Positions 45,096 to 57,368 are shown, counted from the first letter of the stretch. The stretch: 64,000 nucleotides of DNA from Erinaceus europaeus (GCF_950295315.1 NC_080181.1:5450857-5514856), one strand, 5' to 3'. Notes: a model not told the origin generated them from the letters alone. Translations and numbers: made by a program.

Positions 45096-46585
45096 CTTGT
45101 TTGTTTGGAGCTTCCTCTGGTGCTTTTGGTGTTAACAGGCCTTACCCATGGCAGGGAACGTGTTATCCCCTGGCTCCAGTGCCTTTCTTAGCGAAATAGA
45201 TGATCCTTCCTGGAATTCACCACTTATAGCAACTATTTCTTTTGTACTACCTAATTAGATAAAGCAACCTTTGTCATAAAGCCATGTAGAGCACACAAGG
45301 CAAACTAAGAGATTGGCAAGTGTGTGGCAGAGAGCATGCTGTGCTGGTGAGCAGTGTGAGGAGAGACAGGGTAACCTCCCTGCTTGCCTGCTGGCCTCAA
45401 AGTTGCGGTCAAGAGTCCATAACTAACGCTGTTTGAACTTTGAAAGCAATGTCAGACTAGCACACTGTAAATGAAAACTGAAAATTTACAGCTTTGAATG
45501 AACAGATTGTATAGAGCTAGTATGAATTTTCCCCCAGCTGTGCACAGAAATGAGTTTGAATTACATAGTTTCATAGTCATGATCTTAAGACTAAAATATT
45601 TCCATGGAATTACAATATTTGTGTGACTTTGTATAGAGAAAATAGCTTGTTTCTAAACTTTAGGATCTTTTATAGCCTCTAGTATTCTTTAGGACACCTG
45701 TTGGGTGAATTTTAAACGAGGCTCACGATTTTACTAGCATGCCTATTTTTAAAGAACAGAATGGTCTGCTTCTAGGACTTCCTCCTGGTGTTTCAAATGA
45801 GAGCTCTCATGTATCGCAACATTATTTATCTATTTTTGTAAAGGGCTGTTAATCACTTGGTGCCACCCTGTCTGAGTTGTGTGCTTTTGGACTGTCTACA
45901 TGAAATCACTTGATATGGTCTCTCATTTTTGCAAAAACAGTTTCTTGTATTTTTTAGTCCACCATCTTAACATGAAATTAAATTATTTAATAGAAATATT
46001 TAGAGACCAGGAGCATACTTTTAACAAAATCTTTATTGTAGATATTGTCCTGCTCTTTTTTAGAACAGGGCAGTGTTTAACAGCAATTGTCAGTGTAGTT
46101 GTGAAATAGAATTTATCCTACCTTTGGCAAAACACATTCTGTCCTTTCCCTATTTCTAAGCAAGCACATGCTTTTTGTTTAAAAGAAGGCTTAGTAAGAC
46201 CAGTTTGTATCTCCATATTATAGTTCTAGATAGGAAGTTACTGGATACTAAAGTTCTGATGAAGTGTCATTAATGCCACTTGGATTGCTCTGTAGCAGTG
46301 CTACCAAGGCTTGTGAACTGTAGTTCTTATGTGAAATGTGAGGTGGTGACCTCCTGCTCCAGAGGCCAAAAGTGCTGCCGACAGAACTGAACCCTGCCAT
46401 TCCCTAAGATGAAAGTCCTGCTGAGTGATGGCAGTTCAGCGCCATGCTCAGGGCGGTTTCCAGCAACTGTTCAGGGTCCCAGCTGCACATTCGCATGTCT
46501 TACAGTGGGTGGGCAGGTATTTCTTTGTAGGGAAGAGAATCAGCATGTGAATAATTTCTTCAAAGAGTGAAAACAGGAATTATCA
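45096..46585. other. Intron 2, unique
   Basis: 1.5 kb without recognised repeats, one of the longer SINE-free stretches in this intron. Confidence 0.4.
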
Positions 46586-46782
46586 CTATTTAATTTATTT
46601 GCAGTAGAGACAGAAATAGGGAGGCAGGAGGATAGAGAGGGAAGGAGGAAAAAAGGAGACACCTGCAGCCTGTTGCACTGTTTGTGAAGCTTCCCTCTGC
46701 AGGTGAGGAGCAGGGGCTTAAATCTTGGTCCTTGGAGACGGTAACTCGTGTGCTTTACCAGCTGCGCCACTGCCCAGCCCCT
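46586..46782 (-). repeat. SINE-B
   Basis: Purine tract, GACACCTGCAGCCTGTTGCA and GCGCCACTGCCCAGCCCC head complement. Confidence 0.85.
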
Positions 46783-46797
46783 CCCAGCCTCCTTTCT

Positions 46798-47082
46798 TTT
46801 TTTTTTTTTAATTTTTTAAAAATATTTATTTTATTTATTTATTCCCTTTTGTTGCCCTTGTTGTTTTATTGTTGTTGTCGTTGTTGGATAGGACAGAGAG
46901 AAATGGAGAGAGGAGGGGAAGACAGGGAGGAGGAGAGAAAGATAGACACCTGCAGACCTGCTTCACCGCCTGTAAAGCGACTCCCCTGCAGGTGGGGAGC
47001 CGGGGTTCGAACCGGGATCCTTATGCCGGTCCTTGTGCTTTGCGCCACCTGCGCTTAACCCGCTGCGCTACAGCCCGACTCC
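46798..47082 (-). repeat. SINE-A1
   Basis: Flanked by CCCAGCCTCCTTTCT (46783-46797) and CCCAGCCTGCTTTCT (47083-47097). Confidence 0.94.
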
Positions 47083-47107
47083 CCCAGCCTGCTTTCTAAC
47101 TTCATTT

Positions 47108-47262
47108 TTTTCTTTTTTAAAAATATTTTATTTATTCATGAGAAAGATAGAGAGTGAGAAAGAACCAGACATTACTCTGGTAACGTGCTGCCAGGGATTG
47201 AATTTGGGACCTTCTGCTTGAGAGTCCAGTGCTTTATCCACTGCGCCACCTCCTGGACTGCT
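47108..47262 (-). repeat. SINE-C
   Basis: TTTATTTATTCATGAGAAAG through ATCCACTGCGCCACCTCCTG. Confidence 0.92.
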
Positions 47263-47639
47263 CTCAGCTTCATTTCTGCCCTCCATCTTTGCCATTATGC
47301 ACCATCTGTCACCAGTTTGCAGCAATCCTTTGTGGGCAAGTATTTGTAACTTTGCACAAGTGTTTTCTCTAAGCCACTTATCTAAGGGGGTCTCCCGGCC
47401 TCTCCTTGTTTTCAGTATCAATGCCAGGCAGTGAACCTAGTGCTCACTGGGTAGTACCAGTGAGAAACCTCCCTAGTTACAGGGAGAAAGAAAAAACTCC
47501 TGATTTTTGTTCTATTATTTGCTCTGCTCCTCACTCACATCCTGGCACAAGTTTTTCTATAGCTTACATTGAAATATTTGAACCTGCTTTCTCAAGGTCA
47601 GTTAAGAGCACTTGTTTTTCGAAAGATTTAGTTACTTGT

Positions 47640-47780
47640 TTGTTTTTGTTGAGAGAGAGAGATAGAGAGAGAGGGAGAGAAACAGGCCAGAGCACTGCTC
47701 AGCTCTGACATATGTTGATGCCCCATTTGAACCAGAGACATCTGGGGCCTTAGTGTGTCCACTGTGCTATCACTGTAGAC
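47640..47780 (-). repeat. SINE-D-like with GA-rich tail
   Basis: GAGAGAGAGATAGAGAGAGA, then CCAGAGCACTGCTCAGCTCT and a degraded head complement. Confidence 0.65.
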
Positions 47781-47800
47781 TTACTCCACTCATTTTTATT

Positions 47801-48098
47801 CTTTTTTTTTTAAATTTTTTATAAAATTTTTTATTTTCCCTTTTGTTGCCCTTAGTTGTTTTTTTATTGTTGTTATTATTGTTGTTATTGATGTCATTGT
47901 TGTTGGACAGGACAGAGAGAAATGGAGAGAGGAGGGGAAGACAGAGAGGAGGAGAGAAAGATAGACACCTGCAGACCTGCTTCACCGCCTGGGAAGCGAC
48001 TCCCCTGCAGGTGGGGAGCCGGGGTTCGAACCGGGATCCTTATACCGGTCCTTGCTCTTTGCGCCACGTGCGCTTAACCCGCTGTGCTGCTGCCTGAC
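47801..48098 (-). repeat. SINE-A1
   Basis: Flanked by ACTCATTTTTATT (47788-47800 and 48099-48111). Confidence 0.94.
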
Positions 48099-48111
48099 AC
48101 TCATTTTTATT

Positions 48112-48844
48112 TTTACAAAGCTTTTCCATTAACTTCTGAAACTAGGATATATCTAATGATTCATGGGATCTTAGGTTTGATTAAATAAAGTGCCTCTCTT
48201 TTAGCATTTGCTGCAGAGCATGGATCTTGCATTCTAGTTGGTCTGGGATCATATCATCACTCCATCCAGGACAACACCTAACATTTTATATTCAGATGGT
48301 ATTAATGTCTTGCTTAATGACAAGAATATGTCCTGGGAAGTATGTCATTAGGCAAATTCACTGCTGTGTGCAGGCAACATTAATAGTGGACTTTGTGCAC
48401 TCAGGCAGGGATCATGATAAAAGCAGCACAAGAGGAAATGGTATTTCAAGAGATGCTGTGAACATGAAATACACAAGTTTGCTGCCATGCTGTCACAGCT
48501 AAGAAGTCTATAAATAAAAACTGGAATTTGGAACCGTAGCTATACAGAGCCTTCCCTCCACTGACCAAACATGTACCGCACACTCTAATACTTCACTTGC
48601 GCACTTTCCAGACCGCTTTCCCCACACCTTAAAGCAGCAGACTAGAAACAGTAGTTAATAACGGAACACTGGAAATCCAAAAAGGTATTCACTAGCCTGT
48701 GAAGGGACTTAGAGGGCATTTATTTTTACTTCCTCCTTTATTGGCGACTTAAATTAGCAAAATATTATCACATTTAATCTGTTTCACATGCAGTCTTCTA
48801 TAAACATCTCCCCTGGGCTAATGAAGCGCTCTAAGACTAGACGA
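48112..48844. other. Intron 2, unique
   Basis: No repeat recognised. A 91-residue frame at 48227-48502 has no recognisable domain and no supporting splice signals were evaluated. Confidence 0.35.
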
Positions 48845-48847
48845 TGG

Positions 48848-49155
48848 TGGACCCGGGCGATAGTGCAGCAGGTTCAGCTCACATGGCGCAAAGCGCAAGG
48901 ACCGGCGCAAGAATCTCGGTTTGAGCCTCCGGCCCCCACCTGCTGGGGGGGTCACCTCACAAGAGGTGAGGCAGGTCTGCAGGTGTCTGTCTTTCTCTCT
49001 CCATCTTCCCACCCTCTCTTGATTTCTCTCTGTCCTATCCAACAACGGTAGCATTAATAATAATAAACAAGGGCAACAAAATTGGAAAAATGGCCTCCAA
49101 GAGCAGTGGATTCGTAGTGCAGGCACCAAGCCCCAGCATTAACCTTGGAGGCAAA

Positions 49156-49164
<9 letters not shown>
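48848..49164 (+). repeat. SINE-A2
   Basis: GGTGGACCCGGGCGATAGTG head through the A2 module and an A run. Confidence 0.9.

Positions 49165-49188
<24 letters not shown>
49165..49188. repeat. (GA)n microsatellite
   Basis: Twelve GA units grown from the tail of the preceding SINE. Confidence 0.95.
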
Positions 49189-49189
49189 C

Positions 49190-50165
49190 TAGGAGATGCT
49201 GCTGAAGTGACGTTAAGATGACTTGCTTCTCTCAGCCTTCTGACTTTGACATCAAAGCAGTTGTAGATGCCACTTCTACTTCCACCAGTGAACTTGCTGC
49301 CATTGTTGGGCTGCTTGAGCATGCCTACAGCACCTTCCCTTTGGTTCTTCTGGACCATACTTTTTGACTAATACACTCAGTTGGGGCTTACCTCTGGAAG
49401 ACATGGTATTCAGAAGATCTGAGTTCACTCTCTCACTTGTAATAGGAAACAGTTCAAATGCCCTTCATGTTTTCTTCTGGTTCTGACATTGTACTATTGT
49501 GTATATATAGTTACCCTTTTTTTTCAGGATTTTAACATTTGTATTGACTAAATCATCTAATTATGATTCATAAGGTTCATGTTACTCCTAAAACAACTGA
49601 GTAATAAAAAGTAGTCAGCTTTAGTCAGTAGTTATAAGCTGTGCTCTCTGTGTGTGATTAAAGGGAAACCTTTAGCAGCCTATCTTTGAATATATAATGC
49701 AGATGCTATTTCTTTTCCTCACCAGTAACTTGAGTTTATTTTGGTCTTGACAGAATGGAGTTTTGTTTATGAAAAATAAAACAACTCACTATACACACTA
49801 TCTCAGTCATTTTGGAGTAGACACAGAATCCCTGAAAACTGAAGTGTTTCCATTCTTGTTTCCCCTGTACCTTTTACCGTACTAGTATTAAAAAACTGAA
49901 TACTTAAATGAGTGGTTGATAAAGGAACCCAGTATAACTACTATACCAATTTGGGAGGAAAAAACATCATTAAAGACTGAATTAATTAAAACCATTAAAT
50001 AAATTAGACCAAAATAGAACACTGGTTTTGTATATTTCACACTGCCTATTGCTGATGCTTTTCATACACCTTTTGCTTGGCTTTGCAAGCTCCTTGAACT
50101 AGCAGGGTATTTTGTTTGTTTTGTTTTCCCATTACTTTTTTCTCCTATTTCCCCAACTGTAGAAG
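49190..50165. other. Intron 2, unique
   Basis: About 1 kb without recognised repeats. A minus-strand frame at 49035-49358 mixes SINE and unique sequence and is not supported as a gene. Confidence 0.35.
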
Positions 50166-50174
50166 CCACTATAT

Positions 50175-50815
50175 GGTGGGTGGGGCGGTAGCGCAGTGGG
50201 ATAAGCGCGCATGGCGCAAAGCCCAAGGAGTGGCGTAAGGATTCTGGATCGAGGGAGTCAGGTGGTGGCGCACAGCAGGTTAAGCGCAGGTGGCGCAAAG
50301 CGCAAGAACCCGCGTAAGGGTCCCCCTAACCCCCACCTACAGGGGAGTTGCTTCACAAGCGGTGAAGCAGGTCTGCAGGTGTCTGTCTGTCTTTCTCTCT
50401 TCTGTCTTCCCCTCCTCTCTCCATTTCTCTGTCCTAACAAAGACGACATAAATACCAACAACAATAATAACTACAAGTGCAACAAAAGGGAATAAATAAA
50501 TAAATATTTTAAAAAAAGAATCCAGGTTTGGTTCGAGCCCCCGGCTCCCCACCTGCAGGGGGTCACTTCACAGGCGGTGAAGCAGGTCTGCAGGTGTCTG
50601 TCTTTCTCTCCCCCTCTCTGTCTTCCCTCCTCTCTCCATTTCTCTCTGTCCTATCCAATAACAACAACAACATCAGTAACAGCAACAATAATAACCACAA
50701 CAGTGATAAAACAACAAGGGCAACAAGAGGGGAAAAAAATAGCCTCCAGGAGCAGTGGATTCGTGGTGTAGGTATCGAGCCCCAGCAATAACCCTGGAGG
50801 CAAAAAAAAAAATTA
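50175..50815 (+). repeat. SINE-A2 split by another SINE-A1
   Basis: Head at 50175-50253 (GTGGGTGGGGCGGTAGCGC). From 50518, box B and the rest follow to the A2 module and A run. Confidence 0.9.
50254..50513 (+). repeat. SINE-A1 nested in SINE-A2, same orientation
   Basis: GGGAGTCAGGTGGTGGCGCA through AATAAATAAATAAATATTTT. GATTCTGG before and GAATCCAGG after mark the target site. Confidence 0.9.
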
Positions 50816-50819
50816 AAAT

Positions 50820-51940
50820 TAATTTTAAAAAAGCAATTAAAAAAAAAGAAGCTACCATATGTTGCAGATTTGGACATCTTTAAATAACTACAATAGGTTT
50901 ACTGATCCCCCCCCAGCCATTTTCCTAGTCTAACATAAATATATTGGATTATGTAATTCTGATATCTAACATTTGATATTGCTATTCTAACAAAGATGGA
51001 GGTCTTTCCTGATGCCACTTGTCTGATGAGATTAAAACTCTTGATATGTTTTTTTCTTTTTAATTTGTTCTTCTGAAATGACTCATGGGATAAAATTATA
51101 GAGTTTGGTCTAATACTAAAAGAACTTCCAAATCTTACATGTATTCTCTGTATTAATACTTGTGGTAATCTTTTTTTTTTTTCATAGTACCTTTTTTTCC
51201 TAAAACAAAATTTAAGAAGTATACTATGTACAGAGAGTCTTGTACTTTGGTGAGTTTATAGTCCAGCTCTGTCGAAAGGTTTATCTTGGGAACCCTCTGA
51301 TCAATATTGTTGACTGTAAAGAAAATTGCTAAGAAAACACTGAGCAATTCCATCTTTTAGGGGCAAGGTGGAGGTAAGGGAGCTGAGAGCATTCTCAGGA
51401 GTAGATGTTTGAGCTACCATCAAAATTTTGACAGGACAGATGTAGAGAAGAGGAAACTGTAGAAGGAGATGCTGTGTGAGTAGTTGTGAAGATGTGACAT
51501 AATGATTGTTGGCTATCATGTCCCTTGAGTATGATGTGCTTTTGTATGTTGTTTGTTTTTGTCCCCCTATTTTGAGAATTCAGAATCTACTTTGCAACTG
51601 TGGGTTCAGTCACATCTCCATTTAGACTTCACCTTCCTAAAGGTGAAGACAAATCTTTAGGCTGTATACTTCGTTTGTTCCATCCTTTAAGCCATTTTAG
51701 TAGTCTGTCTTTTGTCTAGCAACTCCCATTATGTCAGTGTTGAGCAATCGTGGCAAAAGCTTTCTTACAGTTTCACATGAGTGATTCATGATAGGTGGAA
51801 GCTTTTGCTTACTTGGCCACTCAACCATGGCTCCTTCTTACCAGGGATGTAAGAGAGAAAATATTTTAGGAAAACTCTTGTGTTTACTTCTCCTCCTCCA
51901 TCATGCAAAGGAATAATCTTTTTTTTTAATTAATTTTTTT
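50820..51940. other. Intron 2, unique
   Basis: AT-rich, no exon or repeat recognised. Confidence 0.35.
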
Positions 51941-51942
51941 AT

Positions 51943-52125
51943 AGGATGGAAACACTGACAAGACCATAGGATAAGAGGGGTACAGTTCCCACTACCAGAG
52001 CTCCGCATCCCATTCTCTCCCCTGATAGCTTTCCTATTCTTTATCCCTCTGGGAGTGTAGACCCAGCGTCTTTATGGGGTGCAGAAGGTTGAAGGTCTGG
52101 CTTCTGTAATTGCTTCCCCGCAAGA
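51943..52125 (-). mobile_element. Element R, uninterrupted copy
   Basis: T-rich start, then GGATGGAAACACTGACAAGA, CCGCATCCCATTCTCTCCCC, CTTTATCCCTCTGGGAGTGT and GGTCTGGCTTCTGTAATTGC. This is the clearest single copy in the window. Confidence 0.75.
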
Positions 52126-52207
52126 ATAATCTTTATATAGGCATTTCAGTGTATTCAATTTTAAATCCAACAATATGTTCTAATGCGCTATATTAAGGAA
52201 TCAGATG

Positions 52208-52410
52208 TTCGGGGGCTGGTTGACAGTACACCTGGTAGAGCGCACGTTACTCAAGCCCCTGGTACCCACCTCTAGGAGGAGAAACTTTGCATACAGTGGA
52301 TCAGTGTTGCCAGTGTCTCTTTCTCTCCTTTTATCCCTTTCTCTTTCTCTATAAGAAAAAAGGGGGAAGAATAAAGGTTGCTGAGAACAGTAGGTTCATG
52401 GTTCTGGCTT
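52208..52410 (+). repeat. SINE-B with A2-like end
   Basis: GGGGGCTGGTTGACAGTACAC head, short body, pyrimidine tract and GAACAGTAGGTTCATGGTTC, resembling the A2 module. Confidence 0.65.
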
Positions 52411-52417
52411 TCATTTA

Positions 52418-52688
52418 TTTATTTTTCCCTCCAGGGTTATCGCTGGGGCTCAATGCTAACACTACAAATCCACTGTTCCTGGTGGCCATTGTTTTTCCTC
52501 CCCATTTTATTGGGTAGTACAATGAGAATCTGAGCGAGGAGAAGGAGAAAGATAAACACCCGCAGACCTGCTTCACCACTTGTGAAGTGACCCCCTGCAA
52601 GTGGGGAGATGGGGCCTTGAACCAGGATCCTGCAGGTCCTTGTGCTTTGTACTATGTGTGCTTAACCTGGTGTACCACTGCCCGAACC
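52418..52688 (-). repeat. SINE-A2
   Basis: CCTCCAGGGTTATCGCTGGG through GTACCACTGCCCGAACCC. It faces the preceding SINE head-out, forming an inverted pair. Confidence 0.85.
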
Positions 52689-53072
52689 CTTGTTCAGGCT
52701 TTACTGAAGTTTTCATACCTGCACATTTCCAGCACTTTCCCCAGCAAGAGGGTGAGAGGCAGAGAGACAGACAAAAAAAGCAAAGAGGCAAAACAGCAAA
52801 ACTTAACTGCTTGTGATACTTCCTTCCCTTCCCGTGGCGCTCCATTGTGCAAGCCAGGTTTCAAATCCAGGTTCTCTGACGTAGGGAAGTGTATTCTCTC
52901 TCTGTCTATTAAATAAATAAATAAAATATTTAAAAAATTAACTTTTAATTCTTGTGGTCTCTCTCCAACTTTTTTGTTGTTGTTGCTAATTTCAGCATAA
53001 ATCTTAAATAGTTGAAAATATTCTACAGTTTACCAAACTGCTGTTGAAAGTGAATAGTAATAAAAGAGAAAA
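52689..53072. other. Intron 2, possible decayed SINE
   Basis: 52740-52800 is purine-rich and 52850-52935 ends in ATTAAATAAATAAATAAAAT, suggesting remnants, but no family is clear. Confidence 0.35.
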
Positions 53073-53475
53073 TAAGGGAGTTGGGTCTTAGTGCAGCGGT
53101 TATGCACAGGTGACGCAAAGCGCAAGGGCCAGCGTAAGGATCCTGGTTCAAGGCCCAACTCCCCACCTGCAGGGGAGTTGCTTCACAGGCGGTGAAGCAG
53201 GTCTGCAGGTATCTATCTTTCTCTCCCCCTCTCTGTCTTCCCCTCCTCTCTCCATTTCTCTCTGTCCTATCCGACAACGAATTGTGTCAACAAGGGCAAT
53301 AATAATAACCACAGCGAAGCTACAACTAGGGCAACAAAAGGGGGAAAAAAAAAATGGCCTCCAGAGAGGTGGATTCATGGTGCAGGCACCGAGCCCAGCA
53401 ATAACCCTGGAGGAGGAAAAAGAAAAAAAAAACTACAAGGGCAACAAAAAAGGAAAATGAATAAATAAATATGAT
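53073..53475 (+). repeat. SINE-A2 with an extra A1 tail
   Basis: Complete A2 to CCCTGGAGGAGGAAAAAG. It is followed by AACTACAAGGGCAACAAAAA and AATAAATAAATAT, which is an A1 tail. Confidence 0.88.
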
Positions 53476-54759
53476 TCTCTAGTGATTTATATTTTTGTCA
53501 AAATGATGGTGGAGATGGAGATTGCTAGCAGTTTATGTTAAAATTCTCACATGTACTTCATTTTTATTTTCCTAGGGCTATTTACCTACTTAGAAATGCT
53601 TTTGTTATTTTGTTCTTGGAATTGAACCCAGGACCTCATTACATGAGACTCCTGCTCTACTCTCATCTCCATCCCTGACTTTAAAAGTCTTCATTGTGGA
53701 CTTTCTTGACTTTCTTCTTGGTGATTTACCCTTTGATTCCCTAAGCTGTTAGGCTCATCCTGTATTAAAATTGTAGACAGTTGTGGCCAACCGGTAGAAA
53801 ACTGGAACATAGTCATAAATATGCAATGAGTGTGACTTCAGATTTCTAACTAAATGTGCTTTCTTCAAAGTGACATAGGAGCCAGCAGACTGAACAGATC
53901 CTTATTTGGAAGCCACTGGTGTATGATGAGACAAAGAAAGCTGATTATAGCTTTGCTCAACTGCCTTAACCTGTCTCCCTCCTGTCTGAATACTCAGTTG
54001 AGGGCCTCAGGCCTCAGTCATGTCATGGCAAATGAGGTCATAGTTGGTACTCAACATGGTTGTTCCCTTATCTTCATAGGCTATTCCCCCCCTCCCGAGA
54101 TTTATGATTAGGAAATAAAAGAAAAATGCTTCCCAGGTCTTTAGCATGTATACAGAAATTCTCTTCTTAATCTGATGTGTAGTGTAACTGACCTAGTAAT
54201 TTTTTGCATTCTCTGATATTCTGAAATCCTTAAATACAGTAATAAGATGATCATTTACCCAGAGTCAGATAAGGAAATTTATCTCTTTAAAGAATAAAGA
54301 ATGGTTGTTTTTTTTTTTTTCTTTATTGGGGAGTAAATGGTTTACAGTCAATAGTACAATAGTTTGTACATGCGTAACATCTTTTTGTTTTCCACAAAAA
54401 AAATAGTTTTATTATACTCTACTGTTAGAATGTCACTAAACAAAAATGCAGGTAAAAGTGATTTGGGATCAAGACTGAGAGAACCACATCTGTCTCTAGA
54501 TGCCTCCACTGGAATGTGGCATTATCCTCATAAGAGATTCATCTTTACTTTTTTCCTTAGTGAGAAATCATCTCCATGGGGATCTGTGTAGAAAGAAGCA
54601 TGCTATTCTTTCTATGGCAACATGGTTAAATTGTGTTTGAATCCATTTCATACTTGTGTGTGTTAATTTGATCTAGCCTTAGGCTGTAGAGTAAGACTAC
54701 TGTGTGTTGTGCAGTCTTTGGAGTACATATAACCAAACATCACATTTACTTTTTGTTTT
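53476..54759. other. Intron 2, mostly unique
   Basis: 53605-53690 may be a decayed SINE (GGAATTGAACCCAGGACCTC). Otherwise nothing recognised. Confidence 0.35.
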
Positions 54760-54893
54760 AGAGACAGGAAACAGATAAAGTACGTAAGAGACCACACACT
54801 AAAACGTCCTTCTATGTGGTGGGGGCTGGGCTTGAACTTGGGTTGCACACAGGGCAAAGTAGTGCACTATTCAAGTGAGTTACTGCACCAGCC
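54760..54893 (-). repeat. SINE-E
   Basis: GGGCTGGGCTTGAACTTGGG box-B complement and AAGTGAGTTACTGCACCAGC head complement. Confidence 0.55.
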
Positions 54894-55435
54894 CAGCCAC
54901 ACATTTACGTGTGTATGTGATTCTGCCTACATTTGCTCATAATTTCAACTCGTTTTTTTGGTCTTTAATAATAGTAGCCCAACTACCTCAATATAAAAAC
55001 ATTCATTTTTGGTAATACAAGAAATGATGTTGTAGAGACACGGTATGTAAATCTTTTCACCCTCATCAAGAAATTGTAGTAATGTCCATATCTGTGAATT
55101 TTTGAGACTTCTGAAAATAGCTGGTGGTAGACATATATGAACATAGTACAAGGTTGTAACTTAAAGAAAGATTGCAGTGAACAATGTATCATTGTTCTAA
55201 AGTCCATTAAGCATGTAGGTTTAGCTAGCTTGGGAACAGCCTCTAGCATGTGACTCTAAATAACACTTGCACAACAAACAAGGGCTTGATAAGTGAGCAA
55301 TAAATCTGGGCCGACTGTCCGCGTCCAAGTTCTGTCATAGTAGTTTGAGGACCTAAAAGCAGTAGTAAAAAGTTTCAAAATTAAAACATTTCTCACAACT
55401 ATTATATATTACTCATTTTCACTTAAATTGTATTT
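54894..55435. other. Intron 2, unique
   Basis: No exon or repeat recognised; the minus-strand frames at 54945-55249 are unremarkable. Confidence 0.35.
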
Positions 55436-55634
55436 TTTAATTCTTTTCTTTATTATTAGCTAGAGACATTGAAATTGAGAGGGATGGGGAAATAGGGCAA
55501 GAAACAGAGACATCTGCAACCCTGCTTCACTACTTATGAAGCTTTCCCCCTGCAGGTGGGGACCAGGGTCTTGGACCTGGATCCTTGTGCCCTGTGATGT
55601 GAGTGTTTAGCCAGGTGCACCACCGCTTGGCCCC
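55436..55634 (-). repeat. SINE-B
   Basis: GAGACATCTGCAACCCTGCT and GTGCACCACCGCTTGGCCCC head complement. Confidence 0.85.
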
Positions 55635-55704
55635 AATTGTATTTTTCATTGTTTCCAGAAAGTCAACTTTTCTTCTTTTTTATTTGTTATTATTTTTTTA
55701 AATT

Positions 55705-55983
55705 TAGGTCAGCCCCCCCCCCCCCCCCCAGTTGTCATTGGGACTCAGTGCTTACACTAAGAATCCACTGCTCTTGGAGGCTGCTTCCATTTTTTTTTTT
55801 TTTTTTGGATAGGACAGAGAGGAATTGAGAGGAGGGAAAGATAAACACCAGCCGACCTGCTTCACCCCTTTCGAAGGGACTCCTCTGCAGGTGGGAAGCC
55901 AGGGCCTCGAACCAGGATCCTTATGAGAGTATTTGCACTTAATACTATGTGCACTTAGCCTGGTGTGCCACCAGCCAGCCCCC
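55705..55983 (-). repeat. SINE-A2 with C run
   Basis: A C run of about 18 bases replaces the usual CCTCC start, followed by AGTTGTCATTGGGACTCAGTG and the body. Confidence 0.85.
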
Positions 55984-56161
55984 TGTCAACTTTTCTTAAT
56001 TAACAGGAATCCTCTAGATTTGTCAGTAGACACTTAGGTTTTGGTCTTAAATATATTTGAATATAAGTTTTCTCTCATTTTCTTTAGTATAGTGATGATT
56101 TGTATGTCTGGGTGTCTTTAGTATAAAAACAGATCACTTTTATTGGGGGATTATTCTTTAA

Positions 56162-56456
56162 TAATTTTTTTGTGTTTTTATTTATTTATTTTCCTTTGTG
56201 TTGCCCTTGTTGTCTTTTTATTGTTGTTACAGTCATTGTTGTTGTTATTGATGTCGTTGTTGTTGAATAGGACAGAGAGAAATGTAGAGAGGATGGGGAG
56301 ACGGGGAGAGAAAGACAGATACCTGCAGACCTGCTTCACTGCCTGTGAAGCGACTCCCCTGAAGGTGGGGAGCCGGGGCCTTGAACCGGGATCCTTCTGC
56401 TGGTTCTTGCGCTTTGCACCATGTGTGCTTAACCTGCTGTGCTACTGCCCGACTCC
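56162..56456 (-). repeat. SINE-A1
   Basis: TTTCCTTTGTGTTGCCCTTG through GTGCTACTGCCCGACTCC. Confidence 0.92.
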
Positions 56457-56542
56457 TGCTCTGGACTGTTTTAAATTTTCACTTTTCCTGTCTTGTGACA
56501 CAGTTTAAAAGGGTTGATGGATGTGTTAGAGACTAAACACTT

Positions 56543-56710
56543 CAGGCCTGCAAAATAGCTCACTTGGATAGTGTGCTGCTTTGCCATGTGCAACCAAGGT
56601 TTGAGCCCAGCCCCTACCTTATTAGACAAGGTTTTAGGACTTGGTTCCTTACCATCTCTCTCTGCTGCTTCATTTCTCTTTATATTTGAGAGAAGAAAAA
56701 AAAAGAAAGG
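56543..56710 (+). repeat. SINE-E
   Basis: GGCCTGCAAAATAGCTCACTTG head, GGTTTGAGCCCAGCCCC box B and an A-rich end. Confidence 0.6.
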
Positions 56711-56821
56711 AAGAAAGTCAAATCACCCCCAGAATCCAGAATGCTAAATCCCCTCTGGTGACAGATAGAGGGCATATAAATATTCTTGAGATATGTTTAA
56801 GTTTCTGTTCATAAGGCTTTA

Positions 56822-57087
56822 AATTTTTAAAAAATATTTATTTTCTCTTTAGTTGCCCTTTTTATTTTATTGTTGTGGTTATTGATGTCGTTGTTGGATA
56901 GGACAGAGAGAAATGGAGAGAGAAGGGGGAGACGGGGAGAGAAAGACAGACACCTGAAGACCTGCTTCACCACTTTTGAAGCGACTCCCCTGCAGTTGGG
57001 GAGCCGGGGCCTCGAACCAGCATCCTTTTGTGGTCCTTGCACTTTGCGCCACCTGCGCTTAATCCAATGCGCAACCGCCCGACTCCC
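56822..57087 (-). repeat. SINE-A1 inserted at the edge of another SINE
   Basis: Complete reverse A1. AAGGCTTT lies before it and directly after its head (57088-57095). Confidence 0.9.
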
Positions 57088-57096
57088 AAGGCTTTT

Positions 57097-57368
57097 TTCC
57101 CCCCCCTCCATGGTTGTCACTGGGGATCCGTGCACTACTAATCCATTGTTCCTGGAAGCCATTCCCCCCTCCACCCCTTTTTGTATAAGGCAGAGATAAA
57201 TTGAGAGAGATGGAAAGACAGAGAGGGGGAGAGAAAGACACCTGCAGACTAGCTTCACCGCTTGTGAAGCGACCCCCCTGCAGGTGGGGAGCCGGGGGCT
57301 GGAACTAAAATCCTTGCTTCAGTCCTTGCGCTCGTGCTTAACCTGCTGTACCACCGCCTGACTCTCCG
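57097..57368 (-). repeat. SINE-A2
   Basis: CCTCCATGGTTGTCACTGGG through GTACCACCGCCTGACTCTCC. Followed by TCATAAGGTTTT, pairing with TCATAAGGCTTT before the upstream SINE. Confidence 0.88.

Noticed and set aside
49035..49358. 107-residue minus frame with a non-repeat start
   Set aside because: It runs from unique sequence into a SINE-A2, I do not recognise the unique part, and there is no sign of a processed pseudogene such as a tail or target duplication.
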